NCBI GenBank assembly: GCA_019009955.1
Contig: CM032230.1
Span: forward strand, 23,678,001-23,742,000
Direction of reading: 5' to 3'
Source of the DNA: Riptortus pedestris
Lineage: Eukaryota > Arthropoda > Insecta > Hemiptera > Alydidae
DNA: 64,000 bases
The first letter of the stretch is position 1. Each line of letters opens with the position of its first letter. Under the pieces are notes generated by a model, which saw only the letters and a program-made list of their open reading frames with translations, was not told the origin of the DNA and made no database searches. The position numbers and the translations under genes are program-made. Below, piece by piece: positions 47,301 through 60,800 of the stretch.

Positions 47301-50300
47301 CAGAGGTTGATTTCTAGAAATTTTGTGACATTTTAAACATATTTTAGAATAAAGTGATGGTTTTAATTTATACCACTGACACAACTTTACCTGAAGTAGT
47401 TTAAGAAAAAAAAATAGATTTGTACTTTTATCAAGGATTATAAAGAAAGAAAAGAAAAAAAAGAAACGAATATGAAATTAGTCTGAATAGTGTTACCATA
47501 AATCTCAAGTTCACCAGCATACATACAAAGGGTGCTGTATGCTGATGTGTAAAATGTCTCATATTTGATTCTGAAAGAAATTTGTGTTTTTATATAAATT
47601 AAAAAATACTTAATTACATAAAATCTTCAAGGACAACATATATTATCTATAATTTGGAGCCCAAGGTGAGTAATGGGAATAATGAAGATTTATTTGTTAA
47701 TGAAGATTTTAAAAGGAGACTACAATATCATTAATTAGCAGATTGAGATTTTTAAAGAAATTCAAGAAGACAAAATCATCCTAAATTTATTAAGATAAAA
47801 CAATACAACTGTAAAATATATTTGATAATAATTGTGGAAGACAACAAATTTCTATATGGCATGAAACAATTCAAATATAAAGTTCTAGATATAGAATTAG
47901 ATCATACATATATGAAATTAAAAGATTTTAATTTTAGGAAATCCAATGGTAAAGGTAAAGGAGATCTGAAAAACTTGATTAATGCCCCCAAGCAGCTTAC
48001 AGTATTTGGCATGTTTAAAAACCCTAAGCAAGAAACGATTGCCTATTAATTTTGAAAAAATAACTTTAGGTCGAGACAAACCCGGATAAATATGAGTAAA
48101 TAAGCTAACACTAAGATAAAAAATAACCTTATGGGATATAGCCCTTTCGGCTGGAGCCATAAAGAATTAGGTTTTTATTAGAAATATACTGCATATTAAT
48201 CCCAATATTTCACTTGTAAAATTTAAATATGATTTACAATTTAATTTATTTAGTCTGAGATAATTGTCTGATAATGAAGAAATGAACCATTTATATTAAT
48301 TAAACTCAATAGATTGAAGGATCAGACTAAATTTTAATTAAAATTCTGAGTAAATCTGCCTAAAACAGTAAATTGAAGAAACATCCAATTCAAAGATACA
48401 CATTATATCTTTATCAATGGACATACATACTCATCAGTCAAGCTTTCACTTTTTTTGTTAAGATGGAATAATAGTTTAAAAAATTGGCAACCACCACCAA
48501 ACCAACACAAAATGTTTCTACGAAATCCCCTAAGCATAAACTACACAATGAGAAATCACTTTCAAGACATTTAACTATAGCAGCAAACAAACAACATAAA
48601 GTAACAAATATACTTAATCCAAATCACCTTTAAAGCGCCGTTAGTACTCACCTGATGTATAAATATGAGAAAGAAAAAACACAATAATTCTTAAAATAAT
48701 GCCTGGGACTAGTTCATAAAGGCGATATAGCTAAAGATATAACTTTAGTATGTATTTTAAATCACTATGATTGCCATTAACACTAAGAAATAAAAACTAA
48801 AGTACTCATTGTTTCTATTAAATCATCACTGGATTATGTAATCATATTCAGGGAAAAAGAACAAAATCCTCTAATTAAAAATAAATTCTGAGAAAAAATT
48901 ACATTGACAGTAGAAAGAGGTTAGTTAATAAATATATGAATATGTCTGAAAGCTCGACAAAACAATTAAGAGATTCATAGCACTAGGAAGAAACTACAAA
49001 ACAATAATACATTAGAAAAAGAACAATATATAAGAAAGTAAGAGTATATCAAACAGATAATAATGTTTGCAGATTCTATCAGTGGTATCAGTTATTTTTT
49101 TACACTTTACTATTTTAAATTTGTTCTCAACAGATATAGAATAAAGCAGCCACATTACATAGTGTAGAGAGCATACTCCATGAAATTTTTTTTCCATAAT
49201 GCAAGAATTCCGAAAAATGACCACTCTATGCAAAAAAAAATTGTTGTTTATAGAAAAAAAAAATATGTCTGATAAATATTTTAAAGTTTAATGGAAATAC
49301 TGCTTCCAGACACATTGTCTTGTGATGGTTTCCTTATCCCGAAAATGCTCAATTTTATTTTTGTTTTAAAATTTTTTAATGGGATTGTCACAGTAGAATT
49401 AACTTATAAAAGAGGATATATATGAGCAAATGGCATTAAGAGGTATCATTTTGGGCAATTCCCAGTTACCCTGGGCAATGATAGGTAATGCCCAGACAAA
49501 GTCAGCCATTCACAAAAATGCTCGTGTTTGGGCTTTGACCATAAATTTTTATAAAGAACAAAAATAAAAGAAAATATTAAAACGGGGCTCAGGTTAGCCA
49601 TGCGAGTTAAAGCGTTGACCTTTATCTCACATGGTAAACCTATAGTGGCGAGTTCGATTCTTGCCTGGGCAAAGGAAATTATTTAGTGACGAAATTCATT
49701 AAATAACGTCCTAAAATCCCACCCTGGCTAGAAAAGGGTGGTAACCTGTAGATAACCCGTCCCGATTAGCCTAAGTTGCAAAAAGTGGACGTTAATAAAT
49801 AATAAAAATATTAAAACAGAAGTAATTAAAATGGTACAGACAAAAATAAAAAAAAAAAACTAAACTTATTTAACGCTTTATATTTCCAAGAAAAGCACTA
49901 CCAATTTATACTTTTAAATTACAATTTTCATAAGTTACCAAGAGTAAGAGGATTATATTCTGAAAGAATCAGTTTTTTGAAAATTATTATTTTTGTGAAA
50001 CCTGCAGTTTTATTGAATGATGAAAGGTAATATTCAAAACTTGGTTGGTTTTAACTTGCAATTAAAGGTCTATCCTTATAAAGGGATGATTAAATTATTA
50101 AATGCAGTTTTTAATAATAATAAACTGGTAAAAACATAAAATTTTCAAGCTAAAAAGAGAATCTGACAACCACAAAGAAAACACAAATACAATAACAGTT
50201 CCAGGTTACATAATTAAAGAAATATTTGATTTAGAAATTTCTGTTATGGGGCTAGTTCAGCAACAAATAACAATTATAAAATATCAATTTTAAGAATAAT

Positions 50301-51805
50301 AATAATGATTGGTTTCAAATGGCTGAAATAAGGTATATAAAAAAAAAATATTTCTCAAAATAACCCTCATTGGCATTGAAGAAATTATTTGATCAGCTTA
50401 AAATAAAAATAACTGAAATACACTATACAAAGGATACTTTCAATGGAAGAGCACTATTTAATTTAAGAAATAAATAAGGGGCTCCCGGTTGCACTTCACA
50501 GTTAAGGCGTTGGTCTTAATCTCACGTGACTAACCCTAGAGTGGATAGCTCAATTCTCACTTGGAAAAAAAGGAATTTATTTAGTGAGCAACTCATTAAA
50601 TAAAATCCATAGTCCCACCCCTGGCTAGAAAAGGATGGTAACCTGTTGATAACTCGTCCCAATTAGCAGTAGCAATACAAAGTGGACATAAATAAATAAC
50701 ATTTTTTTATGTAATACCTAAACTAAAAAAAATAAAATGCTATTTACTAACATCCACTCTGTTACTTGGCTAATTGGGATGTGTTAGCTACGGTTACCAC
50801 CCTTTTCTAGCCAGGGTGGGACTAAGGATGTTATTGAATGATTTGAAATTCTCCAGTTTGAGAATCAAACTCTCCACTCTAGGTTTACTGATTAAGAACA
50901 ATGCCTTAACTCACATGGCTAACATGAGCCACACCTAAACTAAATAATCAGACTATAATAACCTGCTGGTTATTATAATAACTTCATTACTTTCAGTAGT
51001 GAAAATATTAATTACAGGAATCAAATATTAGTAACAAGAAAGAAGGATTAACTGGAAAAAGGATACACATTAAATAACTTAATACCATATTCTCCGAAAA
51101 ACAAATAAAACTATTTTCTTTGAGAAGAAATGAAATAAATCAGAAGAAATGTTAACTAAAGAGACTAATAAAATAATTTTTTGAAAACTAAACAAAACAC
51201 ACAGCACACCAAAAAAACATTAATTTAAGAAACTAAGTACTGGGAGCAATTATGAGAATAAAATATTGTTAATTCATTGAAGTCAATGGAAAGCCATTGA
51301 TTCAATTCACCCAACCTCAAATTTTAGATATAATATTAACAAAATATTATTCTCAACTCTTAAAACAATCAGTAACGACACAACATAAAATATAGCTATG
51401 TTTAATACGATTAAAATATTACTAATATTCGAAACAATGGAATGTAGACCTTTAAAACCAAAGAAATACAAGCATTTGTTCACACTAATTTTAATTTGTA
51501 TAAAAAATAAATACCAACTTATGAAGTTAATAAGTTAAAGACTAAATACTCACGATTTCATATTTTTATTGGACTAAAAGAAACCTTCTTTGAGAAATGT
51601 TCTTATACATTTCTTAATTTTAGATTGCTTTTAAAAGATCTTTATTTTGAAAACCTTTTAACTAGCAAAACATGTATTTTCATGGCACCAAACCTAAGAC
51701 TATGATAATAATGTTTGCAATGGTCACTATGTTTGACTGTTACTTCAAAGGGACAGGTAAATATACAAATTCCTATTTTATTCATAACATTAAATAAATA
51801 AATAA

Positions 51806-51844
<39 letters not shown>

Positions 51845-54800
51845 TACCCTAAATTTGCATAGGAAAACTTTTTCTAAGGGTTAGCAGGTCTGATAATATC
51901 TTAACCATTATTATTCAGAATGGTATAGTATAAAAATCCTGAGGACAAACTGTTACATTAAAGACTATACATAGTTGAGCACAACTCATCCTTATACGAA
52001 TAGTTCGGAAAAATTTGAAATCCATTATAAATATGGGAATTTCTTTTTATGATTTTGTTTGAATTAAGTTATAGAACAGAATATCCACTTAGCTTCTGGA
52101 GCAAAAATGAACTCAACAGATATTTAGGGCTCTCAGCATATGTGGGTGGCCCAATAGTGATGAAGAGCTTACTGCCAAATTCAAAAATGAAAACGTTTGA
52201 TGTGAGGGTGCCACATGTCCTCACATCTATACAAATTAAATAAACAAAATCGTTTGATGCACTTAAAATTATTCATTTCATGCTAATATACGTTATCTCC
52301 CTTCCATTACATTTCACCAAAAAAATGTCAAGCATAATTTATGGATCTTTTTATGAGAAGCAAATAGTTCTGTACAATGTTTTCATATCTCTAATAGGTA
52401 CAATGAAATATGCAATTTTTTATCCCCTCCCCTTTATGTACATTTCTAAACATAACATTTCAACATTCAAAGATTAGTCGTTTTTGAGTTACAACATACA
52501 TAGATACAGGTACCACATCAAAGCAAGTCAAATCAGTTCATGGAAGGTCAGAACAGATAATTCTGTTAAAATCTGGAAACTCAATTTTTTACGATTTATA
52601 CAAAGAAGTAAATATGAGGAATTTCCCAACTGGAAAGGAAGGGTAAAATATAGGGCAGCACCACATACAGTTTTCAATTAAGTAGAAAACCCTTGAACTT
52701 TTAAGAAAAGGTTTAATATTTACAAGAAAATGATCTGGAACTACATTTATGTATATGAATAATATACTTGTAAAAAATAAAAAATTTGCCCTTCACTCTA
52801 AGGAATATGCTAATTCATTTACAAACACAACAAAACACAAAATTTGGGCCACATTTGATTAACGTAAAATGGAAGGGTTTTTTTTTTTAAATACAGTATT
52901 TTTAAATATTATTATAAAGACTCAGGCTAGTAGACACCAATGAAGAGCTAATGAAGAGTGGGGAAAATATATGCATGCCATGAGTGGCTGACTAAAATTT
53001 TAAAACAAGTAAAATCAATTTATCAGACATAAAGTAAGTATGTCGTCTCGCACAAGATGTTAAAAATTTAGAATTTTGAGATTTGGAGTTAAATAAATAA
53101 ATTAAATTTAATGAAGTTTTACCAGAATTTTTGCCAAATTTATACTATACCATTCTGTCAATTTATTATTAGAAATCATAATTATTAATGACTATATATT
53201 GGAAATAAATAATGACCTGGGGGGAAGGACTTGGTCCTTAGGCTGGAGGGGACGGTAGGAATCATCTTCATGCCTCTGGTTTTCCGTAGACTCGAACCTC
53301 GTATTCTCTTTTGTAGTAGGCTTCCTCATAATTCCAGAGTCAGACATTGCTGTCCTTGCCTCCAGTCCACCACCCTTCTTCTGCCTACTAATATCACACA
53401 AACACATCAACCTTTACTCAGAATTTTTCTTTTATACATTAAGACAATATACTGCTAACTGCTACTCATCACCTTATGTATTATAGACACTATATTTCAA
53501 TGAAAATTCTGACTCTAGTAGTTTTTGTAAAAATACTTTTAAGAATTTTGAAATTCAATTTTATAGTTTTGCAAGCATAAATCAATTTATTTATCAGTTA
53601 ATTTATCTAAGTAAAATGGACATTATAATTAATTTTAGATTGAGGAAAAAAAATTAACAATGATCTTGGAAATAATAAGGTATTTACAACAAAATATATA
53701 AGCCCAAATTTATAAATATTCACTCTTCTACTTCAAGTAAAATAAATGAATAAAATCCAGCAAAAGTCCTCTTATAACTAACTTAAAAATTAACAAAAAT
53801 TAATTCATTTATTAAACCTGTTTCTTGGTGTGAACCTAGTGCTATGAGATTTAGTAAATGGTCCTTGTGGGGCAAGACCATTAACAGAGAACACAGATCC
53901 AATGTCAAAATACGCTGGGCTCGTCGGGCCCCATGTCGGCAACATGCTCGGATGGTAGAACGGTTGATGTTGCTGGAACTGAACATACCCCATTTATTAA
54001 ATGCTGATATCACTTCTGTCAATACGCATATTCATGAAAATACCAAATTAAGATTGTGAGTTACAAATGGTTTCATAATATCTTCTGGACCATGTATAAT
54101 GAAGGAATCCTAATATCTTTTGGATAATGACATATTTGCTATAAAAACCAATATTTTTATACAAAAATTGGAGACATTTTTTTGATAAGATGAATATAAA
54201 CAGAGGTTTTAATTGTATTATGTGTCATTACTTCATATTATCTCCCCCACCCCTCCATTAACAACTAGTTAATATCAATACTCTTTTGATGGAATTAAAA
54301 GGCAAACAAAAGTGTTTAAATCACAAATGCTCAATAATGACATACAAATAAAGGAACCTGAATACTTTTAATATAATAAACTTGATATATAAACAGTGCA
54401 TTTTTTGTTAATATTTTTAGCAAGGACAATAAAACACAACTTTGGTCATATACATCTCAAGTCTTCTTGGAATTTAAATATCAAAACATGTATAGGATAT
54501 TCAATGAGAGCATTACAAGTTGGTATTTATAGCGACAAATACAAGTTGTTATTTATAATGTGAATAAACATCAACTGGTTAAAAAGCTTTTAAAAACTGT
54601 GACGGGCACCATAGTGAAACTATAAGAGTCCTTGTAAGAAAGAGTCCCTAAAAATGGCAGTATTACATATTGTATAAGAATAATGGTGTTAATAATTTGA
54701 AAAATATGTCATACAAATTTGAACAATTTAGAAACTAGAAACAAAAAATATTCATTAACCCTTTCATTGCGCAAAGTCATAGTGGCTTTGTAGTAATGAA

Positions 54801-57800
54801 ATAGTAACAATTAGAAATTTAAAAATATATATTATTTTTTATTTATAATTCACTAGAATTTAAATAAGCATATTTATTTTATTACAATTGTTATTAATTT
54901 TAGAATATAATTTTTTCTAGTTTCTAAATTGCATTAAATTAGCAAAAATTGTGAATTTTCAAAACTTATATATAAGAAAAAAAAATGAATACTAAAATAG
55001 TAATGTTATTGTATTTTCTTACTTTTTTTTTGTAGCTGATTTTGTGGCTGAAACTCTAGTAGAAACCCTTAATAATGAAATAATTCCAGTTAACCTGTAG
55101 TAGTTTATTTGCTGTTATCCAATTACCATTTCTCTTTAATAAAAAAGTAAGTAAATACAATAATAAAACTAATGCATAAGCATGAGAAAATATTACTTAC
55201 ATTACTGACATAAATTTGAACCTGGTTCGCATAGTTGACATTGTGTGGCAAGGAAGATCCATTGGAAAAAAGGTACCTTTGTGTGGGTTGAGGAAAAGGT
55301 GATGGTTCAAAGACACCAGGACCTGTTGAGGCTGGGGCAGGTGGTGTCCGAAAACCATTTTTTAGGCCTATACCTCCCGCACCAATACCAGGTGGCAGTG
55401 GGAGTCTATTCATAGGTTTGGCTTTTATTCGAGCCATTATTGGTTTACCCTAAAACCATTAATAAGTGAAGTAGATAAAAAAAAAAGAAAAGTCATTTTT
55501 TTTCTGGTGGTTATGAAAATATAAATAAATTATTAAGGGATGATAAGGAAAGATTTTTTTTCTGCCACTAAGTGGCATTGATGATAATGCCCATAAAATA
55601 GCAACTCACTAAAATAAAATAAGTAAGCAAAATTATTTCATCAAAATGTTTTCACAATAAAATAGAGTGAATACATTTATTGCTCACTAAATAAGATAAG
55701 ATTAAAAACATAATTTATTTTACTATGTGTTAAGGCATTAATCTTAAAGACACTGTTATGAACAAGTTTTTAAATCAATCTCAGATGGATGATCTTGGAA
55801 TTTATTTGGCTCACAAATACTAAATTAAATTCTTAGTCAAGCCTCCAAAAACAAAGTAGTGTTAATCTGAGGTTATGTCCAATTAGCTTCATAGACAAAA
55901 GATTATATAAATATTGTACACATGATTACCAACACCCTTTTTTCAGGAACAACATTTTCTCTCATTTAAACTATGCATATATTTCCTTTACTTTCAGATA
56001 CGTACAGCCTCCTCATTTAATGAAGATGCTGAACCCAATACTGTCAATTGTATCAATCAGAACAAGTGACATTCTGTTAGCTCCCATCAACAATTTTCAT
56101 ATGTCGTAATTGTTTACAAAAAGGAAGTTTATTTTCAAATTGAAAAAAAATTCACTACCAGTTCTTTTCTAAAAATATTTAAATTTGTACACTCCATTTG
56201 TATATTCATAGTTGGCTATCTTGTACATTGAGTTGTAACAATTGCCCTACACTTTGGCTGCCATTTCACAATCATATATCCCTATACACAATCTCTAGAC
56301 AAGCTGAACATTTGCTTATTGGGTTGATGCAAAATTCATACAGTTTTTAATATTCATTGAAAATACGCTATATCTTCACTTTAACAATATACATTTAATG
56401 AAAGTAATTTCCACCAGAATCAATATGCTTTTGCCAACATTCAAAAAGCATTCTTATTTCTAGCAGAAAAAAAATCTGGATCCCTGGATCCAAATTCTGG
56501 ATCTTTTCTGGACGAAAAGAATTTTCAATTTCATCGTGGTTTTGAACAATTTTACCCTCAAAAAGTTGTCCATATGTCTGAAAAAGTGGAATCCTGTAGG
56601 TGAGAGGTCAGGTGAATAAGGTGGGTGTTGAAGAACTTCATAGCCCATAGTGGTGCAGCCATCAGTGTTGGTTGTGCAACGAGTGGCCTGGCCTTATCAT
56701 GGAAAAGGACTGCAACTTCCGATTCATATTATCAATTTCTTGGCAATACTTGTCGACAGTTATAGTCTCGACTCGATTGAGAAAGCTGTAGTGGAGTGGA
56801 TAACATCACCAGTATACCACCATACTGTGACCATAACTTTTTGTGGTGCAGGTCGGACTTAGGAAAATGTTTTGGTTGTTCATCATTGCCCAGCCATTGT
56901 CAACCACACCTTCTGTTGTGGCCATCAACCATTTTTCATCGGACACTACAATGTGATCGAGAAATGGATCGGTTTCGTGAAGTGTCAAAAGCTTGAAACA
57001 GATTTAAAAGTGGCGATTTGGTCTGGTCGTTTAATTGTTGTGGCACCCACACTGTCAACTTTTTTACCTTACCAATTGGCTTCAAATGGCATATGACGGT
57101 GGATTGGTTCACGCCAAGTTCAATCACCATTTCTTGAGTTGATTTTGGTTGGATCTTCTTCCACTGTTGACTTCAGCTGGTTATTGTCAATTGAAGAATG
57201 ACGGCTACAACCTTTTCTGTCTTCAAAGTCAAAATCTCCACTGCAAAACTTCTGGAACCAATGTTGCACCATGCATTCGTTAACAGTCCCCTGACTCCAG
57301 ACTGCACTAATATTACGAGCTGTTTGCGCAGTGCTATACCCTAATTTAAATTTGTAAAAATAAATTCCACTACATTTTAAATTTAAAACCTTTAAACACA
57401 TTGAACAAAATGATTTACTGATTAAATTCATGGTGAAAGAGAGGGTATATAAGGAATGAATTTTAGGATTACCTTTGTTTACAGAATTGATATTAAGGTA
57501 TTGCAATGGAGGAAACCTGCATTAATTTTGCATCAACCAGATATAATTCAGATCCCCCAAAAAAGCAGAGCAATAAGAAGGATTTCTGACAAAGCATAAA
57601 ATAAATATGTTCTCAAACTAACACTTACCTGAAATTCTCTAACCTCTTCTCTTAAAAACCTATATGCTTTTTGAGCATCTTCATCATTTTCAAATGTAAC
57701 ATACCATGAATTATTGTGAGCAAATTCACATGAAATTAACTTAGGACAGCCTTTTCCAGAGAAAAGCCCCTAAAATAAAAATGAATAATTAAATTACACT

Positions 57801-60800
57801 ATCTGAAATAAAATTTATCTAAATGTATGGCAGATATTAGATAATGAAACTTTACAAAAAATAAATAAATAATTCCATATATTATTATATAGCTCCGTGA
57901 CTCTGGTGACTTGGTTCTTCCTAAAGGTAGGGAAAAATAAATAAATTAAAGAATAAAAATAATATAAAAACTGAAGAAATATTAATGTGGAGCTCTTTAA
58001 CTTGATACTAGCTGTGTTACCCAAAGTTGATAGATAAAATAAAAGTCTGTCATTCAGGGGCTGCGTAAATTAACCAGATTTCCCACGTGAAGTTTAACAA
58101 TAGATTAACCTAGATAATGGTAACAATTAACACCACTATGAATAAGTACAAACGATAGTGAGACATTTTCCAGTCAATTTTAATAACCTCCTAACTGAAA
58201 ACGTCTGCCAACCAGTCAGAGCTAAACAGATAGATAAAAATATTCTTTGCCGGAAAGAAAAACAATTACTGAAATATATATGAATATAACATATTAATTT
58301 TATTGATAACTATTTACGAATTATTATGTAATTTATAATGAATCATAATAATTTTTATTCTCAATCACCCAAAGTTTAGTAGCCCCAGAAAAAAATATGG
58401 GGGGGAGGCAGGGGCGATCAACAAAACATATTTGCATGTATCTCACAAAGTATAAGTTCAATGGAAATAATATTTGGTATTTGACCTTGGAATGAAGTGG
58501 CTCATTATATAAAAGCTTATTATTAATATGACATGAGTAGGAGTGGGGATTTTGCTGAAGGCTGAAAATATCTCGGTAATTATTCAAGATTGAGAATAAA
58601 TGTATATAACAATAATTACAGTACATTTAATTTACAATCAGATTGGTTCTATACAATTCTTCGATCCAACATATAGGAAGTTGGAGATATTTAGAATTTT
58701 TGAAAATCCCCTCTAAACCCCCAACCCCCTGTATTCCGATTTCAGACATTAACAAACTTGATCTTTCTTTTTACATGAAACGTTTAAATATCGAATTTGG
58801 TAATGTTCAGACCAAAATTGGGACCACTTGAGTGTTAAGAGACAAATAAACACACACACATATTTTATATATATATATACCAATGTAAAACTACTTACTT
58901 TGACTTCTTCTAAAGGAGTACTATCAGGTATTTCTCTGAGTATCACAATACATCTTTTATGGTTCGGGCGAACTTTAATCCCCTCTTCATCGACTTGGAC
59001 ATTAGGAGATTCTGTAAAATAAAGTTAATTAAAACTTGAACTTAACACATAGAAATCTCTCTTACAGCTTGTATATCAAGCTGATCAGTAATTGGACAAG
59101 AAAACTAGTAGAGCTTAAATACATATCTCAACCATATCCGCTGATGCCTAAGACTGTTATAAGAAGACGTATTTATTATTATTACTCAATAACATGCTAC
59201 AACCATAAATTTCAGAAAACAAAACTAAAAAACACAATATAAATAATAATAATAAATTACCTCTTAGGACTTCAGTGATGAGTTTTATATCAGTTGTCAA
59301 TTTTTTGACCTGATTAAAATTTGCCACAGTCCAGATGGGCACATATTGGTCATTGTCCATCTGAGAGAGCAGATATGTATCATTAGCTAAATTTTCTCTG
59401 AAAGGAAAAAAATAATAGATATACTCTTATGTTGAAGAAGAATGTTTAGTAATTCAATAAGGAATTATTGTTCAATAAGTAAGATTTCTTTCCCATTAAG
59501 GATAATAAGTATTCATAGAAGATTTGGCTGAAACAATAGCAGAATTTTTAATATATTTAGGGTTTTCAATGTGATGCCAATGGTTCATGTGATTGATATA
59601 AATCCCATCCATGTTAATGGCCATTCCCACTAAAAAAGAAAGGGCTGTGTGCTGCAATTATACACTGGTCATCACAGTTCAATATCAATAGCGTAGAAAT
59701 CCTATTTAAACAGAAACTGATACGTGTACTGGAAATGAGATTTTTAATGACTTAGTTACTTACAGTGAAAATCATACGATTAAGTGCAAACTAAAGATTT
59801 GACTTATAAAAATACAAATAACTTGCTTAATATTCGAGTTCATATATACAACAATTGTAGTGCATCAGATGTTTCATACAACTAATCCTATATCATTTTT
59901 TTTATCTCGCTAGCAATAACAGAATTTTTTTTTTTTTTTTTGAATTTCCGAATTTTCTCTCCTCAGCCCCCTTTCTGGTTGCCTGACTGGTAGTCAGCCA
60001 ACCATATCAAACATAATCTTCAATGTTGGCAGACATTGTAAAATATCAAATATGATGATCTTACAAAGATATTGGAGCTAGGAGCAAAAAATGTTAACAT
60101 ATTGATGTCACATAGTAAAAGTTTGTTGAAAACTACATTTGATATTTAAGTTGGGAATAAGATGTTTCATTTATCAGCTCATTATTAATATGACATGTGT
60201 GGGAGTGGGTGGACAATGAAGACTGCAAACGAAAAAATCCCAATAAATATTCGATATAGGGGGTTCTGGTCAATTGTTTCTTTAACCTGCTCAAATGACT
60301 ATAGTATTTATCAGAGTTTATTGTTTCATTGTTAGACAGTAGGCCATAGAACAAAACATCCTTCCAACCCCACCAGCACCAGAGCATAACTTTTTGGGAA
60401 CGATATTAGCATTTGAACTGGTTGGTGGTGACTCACTGAAATAAACTTGTGTTCTTCCTTAACATTATTGTTGTTCATTTTTTGTTTCCAATTAACAAAA
60501 ATGGATCATTATCATTGTGTTTGAACAATAAACCTCATTTAAATATAGATCCCATTAAATTTCTCACCCCATCCAAAAAAAAAAAAAAAAAAAAAAAAAG
60601 GTGACTAACAAAGCTAAGTCGCAACAAAAGTTCATGGATGGCCGAATTTGATCCTTCCAATCTCTCTCCTATTTCTTGAGTGGTAACCTGGTGGTTTCCA
60701 GAAATAACCTGTATTATTGCCTTTGTGGAAATAAAAAAGCACCAAGTGACAAAAATTAACCCTCATTTCTATATTACTATCAGGGTACTGACAGGAAAGA

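Noticed and set aside
52049..52681. Three consecutive + strand frames of 64-65 codons
   Set aside because: Antisense to LARP4, each separate, no recognisable domain and no splice logic. Regular spacing is most likely chance.
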